A stretch of 64,000 bases of DNA from positions 4,739,501 through 4,803,500 of the forward strand of contig NZ_JAZHRX010000001.1 in NCBI RefSeq assembly GCF_036924645.1, written 5' to 3'. Positions 24,204 through 32,289 of this stretch are shown one piece after another. Below the pieces are notes generated by a model. It ran no database searches, was not told the origin of the DNA, and saw nothing but the letters and a program-made list of their open reading frames with translations. This stretch comes from Bradyrhizobium sp. AZCC 2176. GTDB lineage: Bacteria; Pseudomonadota; Alphaproteobacteria; Rhizobiales; Xanthobacteraceae. Each line of letters starts with the position of its first letter. Within the stretch, counting starts at the first letter, position 1. The position numbers and the translations under genes are program-made.

Positions 24204-25399
24204 CGGGAATGTCGCCCTGGCTCGGCCGGCTGATCCTGCTGCTCGCCCTGATCACCATCGACCACGCTTCGCCTGCTCTCGCCGTCACGCTGGTGATCGG
24301 CGCAGCGGTCGCGGCCACAGCCATCTTTCTCTATCGCGGTTCATATCTGCCGAGGTTCGTCATGGATATTCTGGATCGGCTTTCCAACAAGACCAGTCTG
24401 CAACAGGCTTATGATAAACGAAGCCAGAGCCTGGTCACGATCGACGCCGACGATCTGGCGGCGCGCGTCAGCGCCCGCGTGGTCGGCCAGGAGGACGCAA
24501 TCAGGGCGATCGCCCAGCAATTGCGACGGCGCATCGCGGCGCGAAGGCTCGACAAGCCGGTGGCCGTGTTCTGCCTCGCCGGTGCGCCCGGCGTCGGCAA
24601 GACGCATTTTGCAAAAATCCTTGCCGAGGAGCTTTATGGCGGGTGCAGCCATTTGCACTTCTTCGACATGAGCCAGTTCGGCCAACCGCACGCGGCGGCC
24701 AGCCTGTTCGGCCAGGCCCGCGGCTATGTCGGCTCCAACAGCTACGGCTCGATGACGGCGGCGCTGCGCGACGTGCCCAACGCGATCGTGCTGCTGGACG
24801 AGTTCGAGAAGGCGCATTCGGAAGTGCACAAGCGCTTCCTGACGGCGTGGAACGACGGCTTCATCACCGAGGTCAGCGACGGCGCCCGCATTGCGACCAA
24901 CGAAGCCATCTTCATTCTCACCACCAATGCCGCCTCGCGGCGCATCGGCGAGATCGCCGAGCAGACCAACGAGACCGCGGAAGAACAAGGCCGGCTGGCG
25001 AAGGCGGCCCTCGCCGACGCCCAGTTCGCGCCCGAGGTGCTGTCGCGGGTCGACGACGTCTTTGCGTTCCGCCCGCTCAAGGGGCTGGACATCGCGCGCG
25101 TCGTCGCACTAGAGATCGAGGCCATCGCGCAGCAGTTCGGCTTGCGGATCGCCGGCGGCGGCATCGATCCGCAAATCCTGATGCGGGCGATCGACGCCCT
25201 CTCCGGCCGCATGCAAGGCGGCGTTCGCGACATGACGCGCGCCATCGAGCGCCAGATCACCGACGGCCTGATCGATGCGCGCGCCGCGGGTGCTACCGAA
25301 ATCCGGCTGGTGCAGGACGGCGGGCGCGTCCGCATCGAGACCGTTCGCGGCAGCCGTGACACGGCAGCGCCGAGCCTGCAACGCGCAACCGTCGGCTGA
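24200..25399 (+). CDS. Membrane-anchored ClpA/ClpB-like AAA+ ATPase
   Basis: A 399-residue protein with two N-terminal hydrophobic segments (about 7-21 and 27-45) followed by one AAA+ module most like the second ATPase domain of ClpB/ClpA. Visible are Walker A GAPGVGKT (128-135), pore loop GYVGSNSYG (175-183) with the substrate-gripping Tyr, Walker B IVLLDEFEKAH (196-206), sensor-1 FILTTNA, the arginine finger at Arg283 in LSRVDDVF, and sensor-2 GGVRDMTRAI. It lacks the ClpB N-domain, first ATPase domain and middle coil, and the IGF/L loop of ClpP partners. It is likely a membrane-tethered unfoldase or disaggregase. ATGA overlap upstream and a 1-bp overlap downstream tie it into the operon. 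Confidence 0.87.
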   Translation: MTGMSPWLGRLILLLALITIDHASPALAVTLVIGAAVAATAIFLYRGSYLPRFVMDILDRLSNKTSLQQAYDKRSQSLVTIDADDLAARVSARVVGQEDAIRAIAQQLRRRIAARRLDKPVAVFCLAGAPGVGKTHFAKILAEELYGGCSHLHFFDMSQFGQPHAAASLFGQARGYVGSNSYGSMTAALRDVPNAIVLLDEFEKAHSEVHKRFLTAWNDGFITEVSDGARIATNEAIFILTTNAASRRIGEIAEQTNETAEEQGRLAKAALADAQFAPEVLSRVDDVFAFRPLKGLDIARVVALEIEAIAQQFGLRIAGGGIDPQILMRAIDALSGRMQGGVRDMTRAIERQITDGLIDARAAGATEIRLVQDGGRVRIETVRGSRDTAAPSLQRATVG

Positions 25400-26733
25400 T
25401 GATGGCTGGTCAATCCCACATCCTGCAGGGTGAAAGGAAGAGCGCTTTCCGCCTCCTCCTCGACCTCTATGCGACCAACGCCACCTTTCGCGGATTCTGC
25501 GAGTTCGCCGTCATCGGCGCCATCGTGCTGATGTTCATTCACGGATTGCAGTCGTTCTCGATGATCGGCAATCGAGCGCGTAGCGCCGTCACGCCGCCGA
25601 AGCTGACCGACCAGGATGTCAAGACGCCAGGTGACATTGCCAAACTCGCCCGGCGCGACAGCAGCATGATGCCGCAACTGGGCGACCTCGGACTCGACGA
25701 GCGATATTTTGCCGGCGACCCAGAGCCGCAAAGGACCATACTGGCGGAGGCCTGGCGCGCCTACCGGAGCAAGAACTCGCACAAGGCGCTGGAATTGCTC
25801 GGGGCGGCCGGATCGGATGATCCTCACGTGTTGCTGGTCCGCGGGCTGGCGTTGATGGCGCAGCCGGACGGGGCGGCGCTTCGCAGCGGCGTTCTCAGTC
25901 TCGAGCAGGCCGCCGGCAAAGGCGACGTCAAGTCGATGGCGGTGCTCGCCGTGCTGCACATCATCGGCGTGCCCGGCATCCAGCACGATCTCGAAAAGGG
26001 CCAGAAGCTCATCCTGAACGCGGCCGCCAAAGGCGATGTCGATGCCGCCCGCGTCGTCGGCCAGGGATATCTCTCAGGCTGGATGGGCAGCATCGATCCC
26101 GCACGCGCGGCGAAATATTTCAGGTTTGCGGCTGATCGCGACGATGCGAAGGCCGCGTTCTATCTTGCCGTCCTCTATTCCACGGGCCGGGGCGTGGCGA
26201 AGGACGATATCGAGGTCGACCGGCTGACTGAAAAGGCCGCCGCGCGCGGCCACCGCGAGGCGCTGACATTCCTCGGGGTCCGCCGAATGCAGGCCTACGC
26301 GCAGGGGATTTCCGACGATCCGTCCGACGCCCTCAAGTGGCTTGAGCGCGCCGCCGAGCTGAATGAGCCAACGGCGATGCTGACGCTCTCGATGTACTAC
26401 ACCGAATTTGCCGCCCGCTCCGGCCGGGGCGACCTCGCGAAGGGCGTCGGACTCTTGAAGCAGTGCGTCGATCGGACCGCCAGCCCGGTATGCGCAATGC
26501 CATACGCCACGTTCCTGGACAACGGATACGGACAACGCGACGTCAAGCAGATCTACGCGATGTACCGGATCGCCAATCGGGACGGCGGAAACGACAAGGC
26601 CCGAAACCGATTGGCCGAACTCACCAAGGAGTTGTCGAGCCAGGAGCTGATTCAGATCCAGTTGGAAGCGAACACGCGTCCGATGCAGTCGAGCTCTGAC
26701 ATGCCGCGATTCCGGGAGATAGCACCGCGATGA
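25399..26733 (+). CDS. Sel1-repeat protein with membrane anchor
   Basis: A 444-residue protein with one membrane segment near residues 36-52 (FAVIGAIVLMFIHGLQSF) and a large domain of Sel1-like tetratricopeptide repeats from about 110 to 430. Repeat units can be read as AAGKGDVKSMAVLAVLHIIG, AAAKGDVDAARVVGQGYLSG, FRFAADRDDAKAAFYLAVLY and AAARGHREALTFLG. Such alpha-solenoids bind proteins, so it may recruit clients to the AAA+ unfoldase encoded just upstream. It overlaps the AAA+ stop by one base and the next gene by four. Confidence 0.83.
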   Translation: MMAGQSHILQGERKSAFRLLLDLYATNATFRGFCEFAVIGAIVLMFIHGLQSFSMIGNRARSAVTPPKLTDQDVKTPGDIAKLARRDSSMMPQLGDLGLDERYFAGDPEPQRTILAEAWRAYRSKNSHKALELLGAAGSDDPHVLLVRGLALMAQPDGAALRSGVLSLEQAAGKGDVKSMAVLAVLHIIGVPGIQHDLEKGQKLILNAAAKGDVDAARVVGQGYLSGWMGSIDPARAAKYFRFAADRDDAKAAFYLAVLYSTGRGVAKDDIEVDRLTEKAAARGHREALTFLGVRRMQAYAQGISDDPSDALKWLERAAELNEPTAMLTLSMYYTEFAARSGRGDLAKGVGLLKQCVDRTASPVCAMPYATFLDNGYGQRDVKQIYAMYRIANRDGGNDKARNRLAELTKELSSQELIQIQLEANTRPMQSSSDMPRFREIAPR

Positions 26734-27668
26734 TCATCAGGGCCGAAAAAATCGCCTCGCTCCTGTTCGCGCTCTTTTTCGCCTACTTTCTCAAGAGCAC
26801 GATCCTGGGCTATGCGACAGAACCGAAGGTCATAGGGGGCATCGATTTCGACCAGCCGATCGCGCAAGTCATGCCCTGGACGCCGATCTATTTCCCGTTG
26901 CTGCTGTCCGCAGCCTTCGGATACTGGATCTGGCCGACGAAATCGTACCCGAGTCTGCCACGAAAGATGGCTGCCGGGTCCTTTGCCATCATACGGGTGA
27001 CATTCGTCACGCTGTTCATTTCGCTTTTGTGCACGGGATTTGGGGCGTTCTATCTCATATTTCCGCAATTGATGAAGAGCGAGATACTGCCGGCACTCGC
27101 AACCACCTTCTTTGGGGCGTTCGAGGGCACGGCGATCATGAGCCTCTTTCATGGGATCGCCTTTGTTGCCTTCGGCGTTTTCTTCGGATGCCTGATCGTC
27201 CTCGTTGCCCATGTCGCATCAAAGTGCCTCGCCTTGCCTTCGTCGGGGTCATGGGATGAGCGAGTGCAGACAGATATCTCTCCACTGCCGACGTTGCTGC
27301 GGTCCCCGACCAAATGGTCCTGGCCCAGCCTGATTGCAGGGCTGTTTGCCGTGACGATCGCGCTCGCCGGGTTTAGATCAGCAGGTCTACCCATTATTAT
27401 CTTGTGGGCCGCCTATTTGCTGCCGTGGGGGATTCTCTGGATCGCACTCGGCATGGTGGTCGGATTTGTGAGCAGGCACTGGGCCTGGTGCGTCGCGGTC
27501 AGCCTACCGATCGGGTACCTTTCCTCGACGACACACGAGACGCCAAACGGCATCCTCGCGTCCCAATCCATCGATTTTCCGCCGGTACTGCTTGCCGTGT
27601 CGCTTGGCTTCATCTTCGCAAGGAAGTTTCTGCACTCGCGTGCGCCACGGGCTGCGGAATTACGGTGA
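26730..27668 (+). CDS. Polytopic membrane protein, unknown function
   Basis: A 312-residue inner-membrane protein with seven or eight hydrophobic segments, including IASLLFALFFAYFL, FVTLFISLLCTGFGAFYL, GIAFVAFGVFFGCLIVLV and AAYLLPWGILWIALGMVVGF. No family was recognised. It is the last gene of the coupled four-gene operon (ATGA overlap with the Sel1 gene). Base composition is lower in GC than the rest of the operon. The last five codons and the stop lie inside a perfect 37-bp palindrome, which may also end transcription. Confidence 0.72.
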   Translation: MIIRAEKIASLLFALFFAYFLKSTILGYATEPKVIGGIDFDQPIAQVMPWTPIYFPLLLSAAFGYWIWPTKSYPSLPRKMAAGSFAIIRVTFVTLFISLLCTGFGAFYLIFPQLMKSEILPALATTFFGAFEGTAIMSLFHGIAFVAFGVFFGCLIVLVAHVASKCLALPSSGSWDERVQTDISPLPTLLRSPTKWSWPSLIAGLFAVTIALAGFRSAGLPIIILWAAYLLPWGILWIALGMVVGFVSRHWAWCVAVSLPIGYLSSTTHETPNGILASQSIDFPPVLLAVSLGFIFARKFLHSRAPRAAELR

Positions 27669-27689
27669 CACTGTCACCGTAATTCCGCA
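27653..27689. repeat. Perfect 18-bp inverted repeat at the AAA+ operon end
   Basis: The arm TGCGGAATTACGGTGACA is repeated in perfect inverted form around a single C. It overlaps the last codons and stop of the preceding gene. The sequence resembles RAYT-associated REP palindromes known from Proteobacteria (GGAATTACGGTGACA type). It has no T-run, so intrinsic termination is not assured. Confidence 0.85.
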
Positions 27690-28015
27690 ATCCACTGTTG
27701 CCCCTGATTTGCCCGACGTGTCAAACGTTTCGCAAAATGCGAAGGTCATCCCGGGGCCCCTCGCGCTACTTTGCATGGGGTTGTTTTCCGAATTTTGGGC
27801 GGTGCCGCGGCGTACTGGACCTCCGCCTGCACGGAGGATGACAGCGGTGTGCGCGCCGCTTATCTCCACGTCGTTGCGAACGCAGCGAAGCAATCCATCC
27901 TTCCGCATGCGAAGTGGCAATGGATTGCTGCGTCGCTTTTGCTGCTCGCAAGCATGCGCGGGGAACGACCATCATGGGCTGGGCTGGCGTCCCCGCTTCG
28001 CTCGCAATGACGCCG
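27690..28015. repeat. Gene-free region of palindromic repeats
   Basis: No gene is supported here. The part at 27869-28012 has ends CGTCGTTGCGAA and CTCGCAATGACG with an inner GAAGCAATCCATCC / AATGGATTGCTGCGTCGCTT pair, the same family as 16761-16881. A weaker element at 27745-27842 has ends GTCATCC and GGATGAC. Both lie between the AAA+ operon and the convergent enoyl-CoA hydratase gene. Confidence 0.7.
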
Positions 28016-28795
28016 TCACCTGTTCTTGTTCACCGGCTTGCGCTTCTCGATGAACGCCGCCATTCCCTCGGAGCGATCTTCCAGCGCAAAGGTCGAGTGG
28101 AACAAGTTGCGCTCGACATTCATGCCTTCCGACAGCGGCGTCTCGAACGCACGATTGATGGCTTCCTTGGCCATGGCCGCGGCGGGACGCGACATCGAGG
28201 CGATCTTTTCGGCTGCCGAAAGCGCCTCTTCCATCAACTTGTCCGCCGGCACGACGCGGCTGACGAGGCCGGAACGCTCGGCTTCCGCTGCATCCATCAT
28301 GCGCCCGGTGAGGCACAGATCCATTGCCTTTGATTTGCCGATCGCGCGCGTCAGCCGTTGCGTGCCGCCGATGCCCGGGATGGTACCGAGCGTGATTTCC
28401 GGCTGGCCGAATTTCGCGGTGTCGGACGCGATGATGATGTCGCACATCATGGCAAGCTCGCAGCCGCCGCCGAGCGCATAACCGCTGACGGCGGCGATCG
28501 TCGGTTTCCGGCAGGTGGCGACGCGGTCGCCGCCGATGGCGGTGAAATCGCTGGAGAACATATCGATGAAGCTTTTCGGCTGCATCTCCTTGATGTCGGC
28601 GCCGGCGGCGAACGCCTTTTCGCTGCCGGTGAGCAGGATGCAGCCGATCTTGTCGTCGGCCTCGAGGTCATCGACGGCCGCTGCGATCTCGCGAAACACG
28701 CCGAACGACAGCGCGTTGAGCATTTTCGGCCGGTTCAGCGTGATGATGCCGACCGCGCCCTTGCTCTCGACAATGATGTTTTCGAACGTCGCCAT
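28016..28795 (-). CDS. Enoyl-CoA hydratase
   Basis: A 259-residue crotonase-fold enzyme that hydrates 2-enoyl-CoA in beta-oxidation. The oxyanion-hole segments [10 protein letters not shown] and [16 protein letters not shown] and the two catalytic glutamates (in GGGCELAM and [12 protein letters not shown]) are all present. The [26 protein letters not shown] helix region and the C-terminal FxEKRKP motif are typical of short-chain PaaF/Crt-like members, and the length is normal. It stands alone, with no other beta-oxidation gene next to it. Confidence 0.93.
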   Translation of the reverse strand: MATFENIIVESKGAVGIITLNRPKMLNALSFGVFREIAAAVDDLEADDKIGCILLTGSEKAFAAGADIKEMQPKSFIDMFSSDFTAIGGDRVATCRKPTIAAVSGYALGGGCELAMMCDIIIASDTAKFGQPEITLGTIPGIGGTQRLTRAIGKSKAMDLCLTGRMMDAAEAERSGLVSRVVPADKLMEEALSAAEKIASMSRPAAAMAKEAINRAFETPLSEGMNVERNLFHSTFALEDRSEGMAAFIEKRKPVNKNR

Positions 28796-28882
28796 GATCC
28801 ACCCCGGGGTACCGATTTGTGGGCAATGTGCCCGCTGCCGGGGTGGGCTTCAAGTGGGTGCAAGCGGATGCAAGCCGTCCCG

Positions 28883-29563
28883 CTACGCCATGAACATGCG
28901 TGCGGCCGACGCCATTGTCAGCAGGGCGCCGAAGGCAATGAAGATCTTTCCGATCAGCGAGGTCTTGTCCAGGGTGGAACTGTCGTTATTCGCGGCCTGA
29001 CCGGGGCTCTCCACTGCCGGTCTGCTGGTCGAGGCCATTGCAACCGTCTGCGAGGAAGGGGTCTCCTGCAGCGCCCGATCGGTATCGTTGAGCTGGTCGG
29101 AGGTAGCCGCGGCGGCATCGGCCGGCGCGTCTGCGTCGGCCGGCTTGTCCACCGCCGCCGCTTGCAGGACCGTGTTGGCCTTCTCGGACATGGCCGCCGA
29201 CATCGCTTTGGCGCTATCGGCAGGGGCCGCATCGGCTGCAGTCATCTGCGCGTTGGCGTTGGCGAGCCATTCCGGCATCGCGGGCGTGGTGCTGCCGCTT
29301 GCGTCGGCGACCTGCTTTTCGTCGGGTTTCTTGCTCTCGTCGGATTTCGATGCCGTGTGCGCAGTCTTACGATGAGCGTCGCGTTTCTTCAGGTAACGTG
29401 AACCCTGCCTGACGGACTTGCCGGATGTCGCACCTTCCGACTTCGAGACCGCGGCGCTATCCGCATCGGTGCCGGCGGCCATCGCCGGCGATGGTCCTGC
29501 GAAACCTACCAAAAGTCCTGCTGCGAGAATCAAGGCCGACCGCGCGCTGGCTTTGATCGTCAT
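28883..29563 (-). CDS. Exported Ala/Ser/Lys-rich protein with C-terminal membrane segment
   Basis: A 226-residue protein with a signal peptide (ALILAAGLLVGFAGPSPAMA-like) and a low-complexity mature part rich in Ala, Ser, Asp and Lys. It ends in a hydrophobic segment (LIGKIFIAFGALLTMASAARMFMA). GGGGAGA precedes the ATG at 29563. No domain was recognised. Lying next to an ECF sigma gene in divergent orientation, it could be an envelope-stress target, but nothing in the sequence proves this. Confidence 0.7.
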   Translation of the reverse strand: MTIKASARSALILAAGLLVGFAGPSPAMAAGTDADSAAVSKSEGATSGKSVRQGSRYLKKRDAHRKTAHTASKSDESKKPDEKQVADASGSTTPAMPEWLANANAQMTAADAAPADSAKAMSAAMSEKANTVLQAAAVDKPADADAPADAAAATSDQLNDTDRALQETPSSQTVAMASTSRPAVESPGQAANNDSSTLDKTSLIGKIFIAFGALLTMASAARMFMA

Positions 29564-29921
29564 GTAGAAATCTCCCCATTGGCCGCCGCCCATCACGAAA
29601 AAAGACCCCGCCCCGTGTCCACAGTTCGGCAGAAAAAGGGAATCTTCGGGCAACACCGGGCAAAAGCTGGGCAATGGTGTTGCAGCGAGCGTGTACCGGC
29701 GGGATTTTTGCCGCTGCGCGCCTCCATCAGGAGAAGTGCCCCGGGGTGCGAGCCTGCGCAATCAATGTTATGAGCCTGCCATCCGCGCATCCGGCTGTCC
29801 CGATTCCCCGGATAGGGGCCGTCAGCGGGCGCGCAGCGGGATCTTCTATCACGACTTCGTGATCTGATCGTCCTGACGTAACAAATTGAAAGATTGACCG
29901 AATTGCAGGTTAGGAGCGCGG
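29564..29921. other. Divergent intergenic region before the ECF sigma gene
   Basis: A 358-bp region without a credible gene. Its left end carries the ribosome-binding site of the minus-strand exported protein; its right end carries the candidate ECF promoter described separately. Nothing else was recognised. Confidence 0.5.
29878..29902 (+). promoter_or_regulatory. Candidate ECF-type promoter (autoregulatory)
   Basis: GTAACA (29878-29883) and CGAA (29899-29902) are 15 bp apart, 19 bp before the GTG start of the ECF sigma gene. This is close to the GTAAC..CGAA pattern reported for the Caulobacter SigF/NrsF system, to which the downstream gene pair looks related. Match by eye only; the distance from -10 to start codon is short, which implies a very short leader. 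Confidence 0.45.
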
Positions 29922-30467
29922 GTGCGCGAACGGGATGACGAATGGACCGGCCTGATGCGGTCGGCCATTGCAGGTGACAGTGCGGCGTATCATCGCCTGC
30001 TCAAGGCCGTCACGCCGGTGCTCCGGGCCGCGGCGCGCCGCGGTCTGGCGCGGGCAGGGCAACCGGTCGATCAATCCGAGGACATCGTGCAGGACATTTT
30101 GCTGGCGGTCCATCTGAAGCGGCATACCTGGGACGTCACCGCCCCATTTGCCCCATGGCTGTTTGCGATCGCCCGGAACAAGCTGATCGATGCGTTGCGC
30201 CGCCGCGGCAGGCGCATTTTCGTCGATATCGACGATTTCGCGGAGACGCTGCCGGGTGAGGCGCCGGCCGAAACCGCCTCGGCGGGCGAGGTTGCCGCCC
30301 AGCTTCAGACGCTGCCGGCGCGGCAGCGCGACGTGCTGCAGTCGATCGCGGTCGACAGCGCCTCGATCAAGGATACGGCCGCGAAATTTTCGATGACTGA
30401 AGGGGCAGTGCGGGTAGCGCTGCACCGGGCGCTGGCCAGCCTGACGGCGAAGCTACGGGAACAGTGA
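29922..30467 (+). CDS. ECF RNA polymerase sigma factor, SigF-like
   Basis: A 181-residue extracytoplasmic-function sigma factor. Region 2 is at about 10-95 (DQSEDIVQDILLAVHLKRHTWD, then PWLFAIARNKLIDALRRRGRR) and region 4 at about 125-178 (LPARQRDVLQSIAV, DTAAKFSMTEGAVRVALHRAL). The GTG start follows TAGGAGCG. The stop overlaps the next gene, which encodes an NrsF-type membrane anti-sigma factor; this pairing marks the SigF group (ECF16-like), linked in Caulobacter to heavy-metal and oxidative stress. Confidence 0.92.
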   Translation: MRERDDEWTGLMRSAIAGDSAAYHRLLKAVTPVLRAAARRGLARAGQPVDQSEDIVQDILLAVHLKRHTWDVTAPFAPWLFAIARNKLIDALRRRGRRIFVDIDDFAETLPGEAPAETASAGEVAAQLQTLPARQRDVLQSIAVDSASIKDTAAKFSMTEGAVRVALHRALASLTAKLREQ

Positions 30468-31108
30468 GAATGGATACCGATCAGCTCATTCGAACGCTAG
30501 CGGCCGACAATACGCACCGGGCGCGGCCCGTCGGCTTTGCGCTGATGCTGGCGCTCCTGGCCGCGGCGCCGGTCTCGCTTCTGATGTTCTTTACCGAACT
30601 CGGCGTCAGGCCCGACGTGATGGTTGCGATGCGCAACCCGTTCTTCGATCTGAAATTCGCGGTGACGCTGGCGCTGGCGATTGCGGCGATTGCCGTCAGC
30701 CTGCATCTGTCGCGGCCCGAGGCCTCGCTGCGCGGATTTGGCTGGGTGCTGCTGGCTCCGGTCGGGATCCTGGCCGCAGCGATCGGCGGCGAGATGATGA
30801 TGCCGCAGCGGTTGCCGATGATGACGCGGCTGGTCGGCAAGAACTCCTGGGTCTGCATGACGGCGATCCCGGCGATGGCGCTGCCGATATTGGCCGGTGC
30901 GCTGATCGGCCTGCGCCACGGGGCGCCGGCGCGGCCGGCAGTCGCCGGCGCCATCGCCGGATTGTTGTCGGCGGGATTGGCGGCGACGCTCTACGCCTCG
31001 CATTGCACGGACGATTCACCGTTGTTCGTGGCGGCCTGGTACACGACCGCGACCGCGCTGGTGACGGCGATCGGCGCGCTCACCGGAGCGAAGCTGCTCA
31101 GGTACTAG
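30464..31108 (+). CDS. nrsF: NrsF-family (DUF1109) membrane anti-sigma factor
   Basis: A 214-residue inner-membrane protein with six hydrophobic segments, typical of the DUF1109/NrsF family, which holds the partner ECF sigma factor at the membrane until a stress signal is sensed. Two Cys residues, in KNSWVCMTAIPAMA and ATLYASHCTDDSP, sit at the places where NrsF has its signal-sensing Cys pair. The GTG start overlaps the sigma stop (GTGA); an ATG two codons later is the alternative. Its 3' end overlaps the convergent DUF2336 gene by 11 bp. Confidence 0.88.
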   Translation: MRMDTDQLIRTLAADNTHRARPVGFALMLALLAAAPVSLLMFFTELGVRPDVMVAMRNPFFDLKFAVTLALAIAAIAVSLHLSRPEASLRGFGWVLLAPVGILAAAIGGEMMMPQRLPMMTRLVGKNSWVCMTAIPAMALPILAGALIGLRHGAPARPAVAGAIAGLLSAGLAATLYASHCTDDSPLFVAAWYTTATALVTAIGALTGAKLLRY

Positions 31109-32225
31109 GCGCCAGCACCACAGGCGTATTCTGCTGCATGCGGTGGAAGCGCAGCACTTGCTGCGCCGTCGACGGCCGCAAACGCTCATAGGTATCCTGG
31201 CAGGTGGCAAGATCGGCCGGCTCCGCGCCGGACAGCTCGTCGCGCATCCTGATGATGGTCCTGACCGTCGACCACGACAGCCCTGCGACCTTGGCCAGGA
31301 TCATCACGCCTTCGGCCCGGCTCTCGATCATCATGTTCTCGGCGATCGCCACCGGCACATTGGCGAGTGCTGCGATCGAGGCGTTGGCCTCGTCGAACTT
31401 CCCGGCCGCGGCAAACGACGCCACCTCGGATTCGTCGAGGCGGCCGTCCTCGTACAGCGAGTTGACCAGCGCGTGCGCGATCGCGGTGTTCTTTGTAATC
31501 GTCGAGGTTGCCGAGCGCGCGCGCCGCGTTGCCTCCTTGACCACATTCGGCACTTCGGCCGCCTGCTGCGGGTTGGCGGCCTCCAGCCGCTGCCGCACGG
31601 TGTCGGAGGCCTTGGCGAGCAGTTTCAGGTAGAGATGCCGCGGCACCGACGGACGCAGGCCGATGCAGGTCGTGAGATTGTCGTCACTTTCGGCGCGGTT
31701 GACGAGGCGGGTAAAGCCGCGCTCGGTGAACTCGGCGCCGGGATTGTTCAAGGTCGACTGGACCACCTCATCGTTGCCGCGCTGGACCAGCACGTCGGTA
31801 ACCGCGCCGCTCAAGGTCTTGCGGGTCGAAATCGCCATCAGATGCGCCTGGCTCTTGCTGCGCGCATTCTCGATCAGGGTCTTGTCGTCGAGCCGCATCG
31901 ACTGCGACAGCACGGGACCTGCCACCTCGATGACATCATCGAAAGCCAGCGCGCGGATGGTGAGCGGCGGGGCCGTATCGAACGGGGCGAGACGGTTGGC
32001 CAACAGCATCTTGGCCGAGGTTTCGATGTGGTCGATCAGGCACTGGAAGACATCGTCGAACAGCCCGATCTGCTCGTCCGAATAGTCCACCGCGCCGTTG
32101 ATGAAGAGATCGGTCACCCGGCGCAGGGTCTCCACCCGGCGCGCGACGGTTCCGTGGGCAAGGGTGGACTGCAGCTCATCGAGCAGACTTCCGGGAGAGG
32201 GAGACGTGGTGGCTTTCGAAATCAT
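31098..32225 (-). CDS. DUF2336 domain protein
   Basis: A 375-residue cytoplasmic, mostly alpha-helical protein of the DUF2336 family, found widely in Alphaproteobacteria and without a settled function. The helical repeats (LLDELQSTLAHGTVARRVETLRRVTDLF, FDDVFQCLIDHIETSAKMLLANRLAPF) are characteristic. ATG at 32225 is chosen because homology begins there and GGACAGAG precedes it. It is downstream of and parallel to a diguanylate cyclase gene, 64 bp apart, which could mean co-transcription. Confidence 0.85.
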   Translation of the reverse strand: MISKATTSPSPGSLLDELQSTLAHGTVARRVETLRRVTDLFINGAVDYSDEQIGLFDDVFQCLIDHIETSAKMLLANRLAPFDTAPPLTIRALAFDDVIEVAGPVLSQSMRLDDKTLIENARSKSQAHLMAISTRKTLSGAVTDVLVQRGNDEVVQSTLNNPGAEFTERGFTRLVNRAESDDNLTTCIGLRPSVPRHLYLKLLAKASDTVRQRLEAANPQQAAEVPNVVKEATRRARSATSTITKNTAIAHALVNSLYEDGRLDESEVASFAAAGKFDEANASIAALANVPVAIAENMMIESRAEGVMILAKVAGLSWSTVRTIIRMRDELSGAEPADLATCQDTYERLRPSTAQQVLRFHRMQQNTPVVLAPST

Positions 32226-32289
32226 GACTCTGTCCTGGAGCAAAAAACCGGCGGTGGCTTCTCCGCCGCCGGAACTGAAATATATCGGA

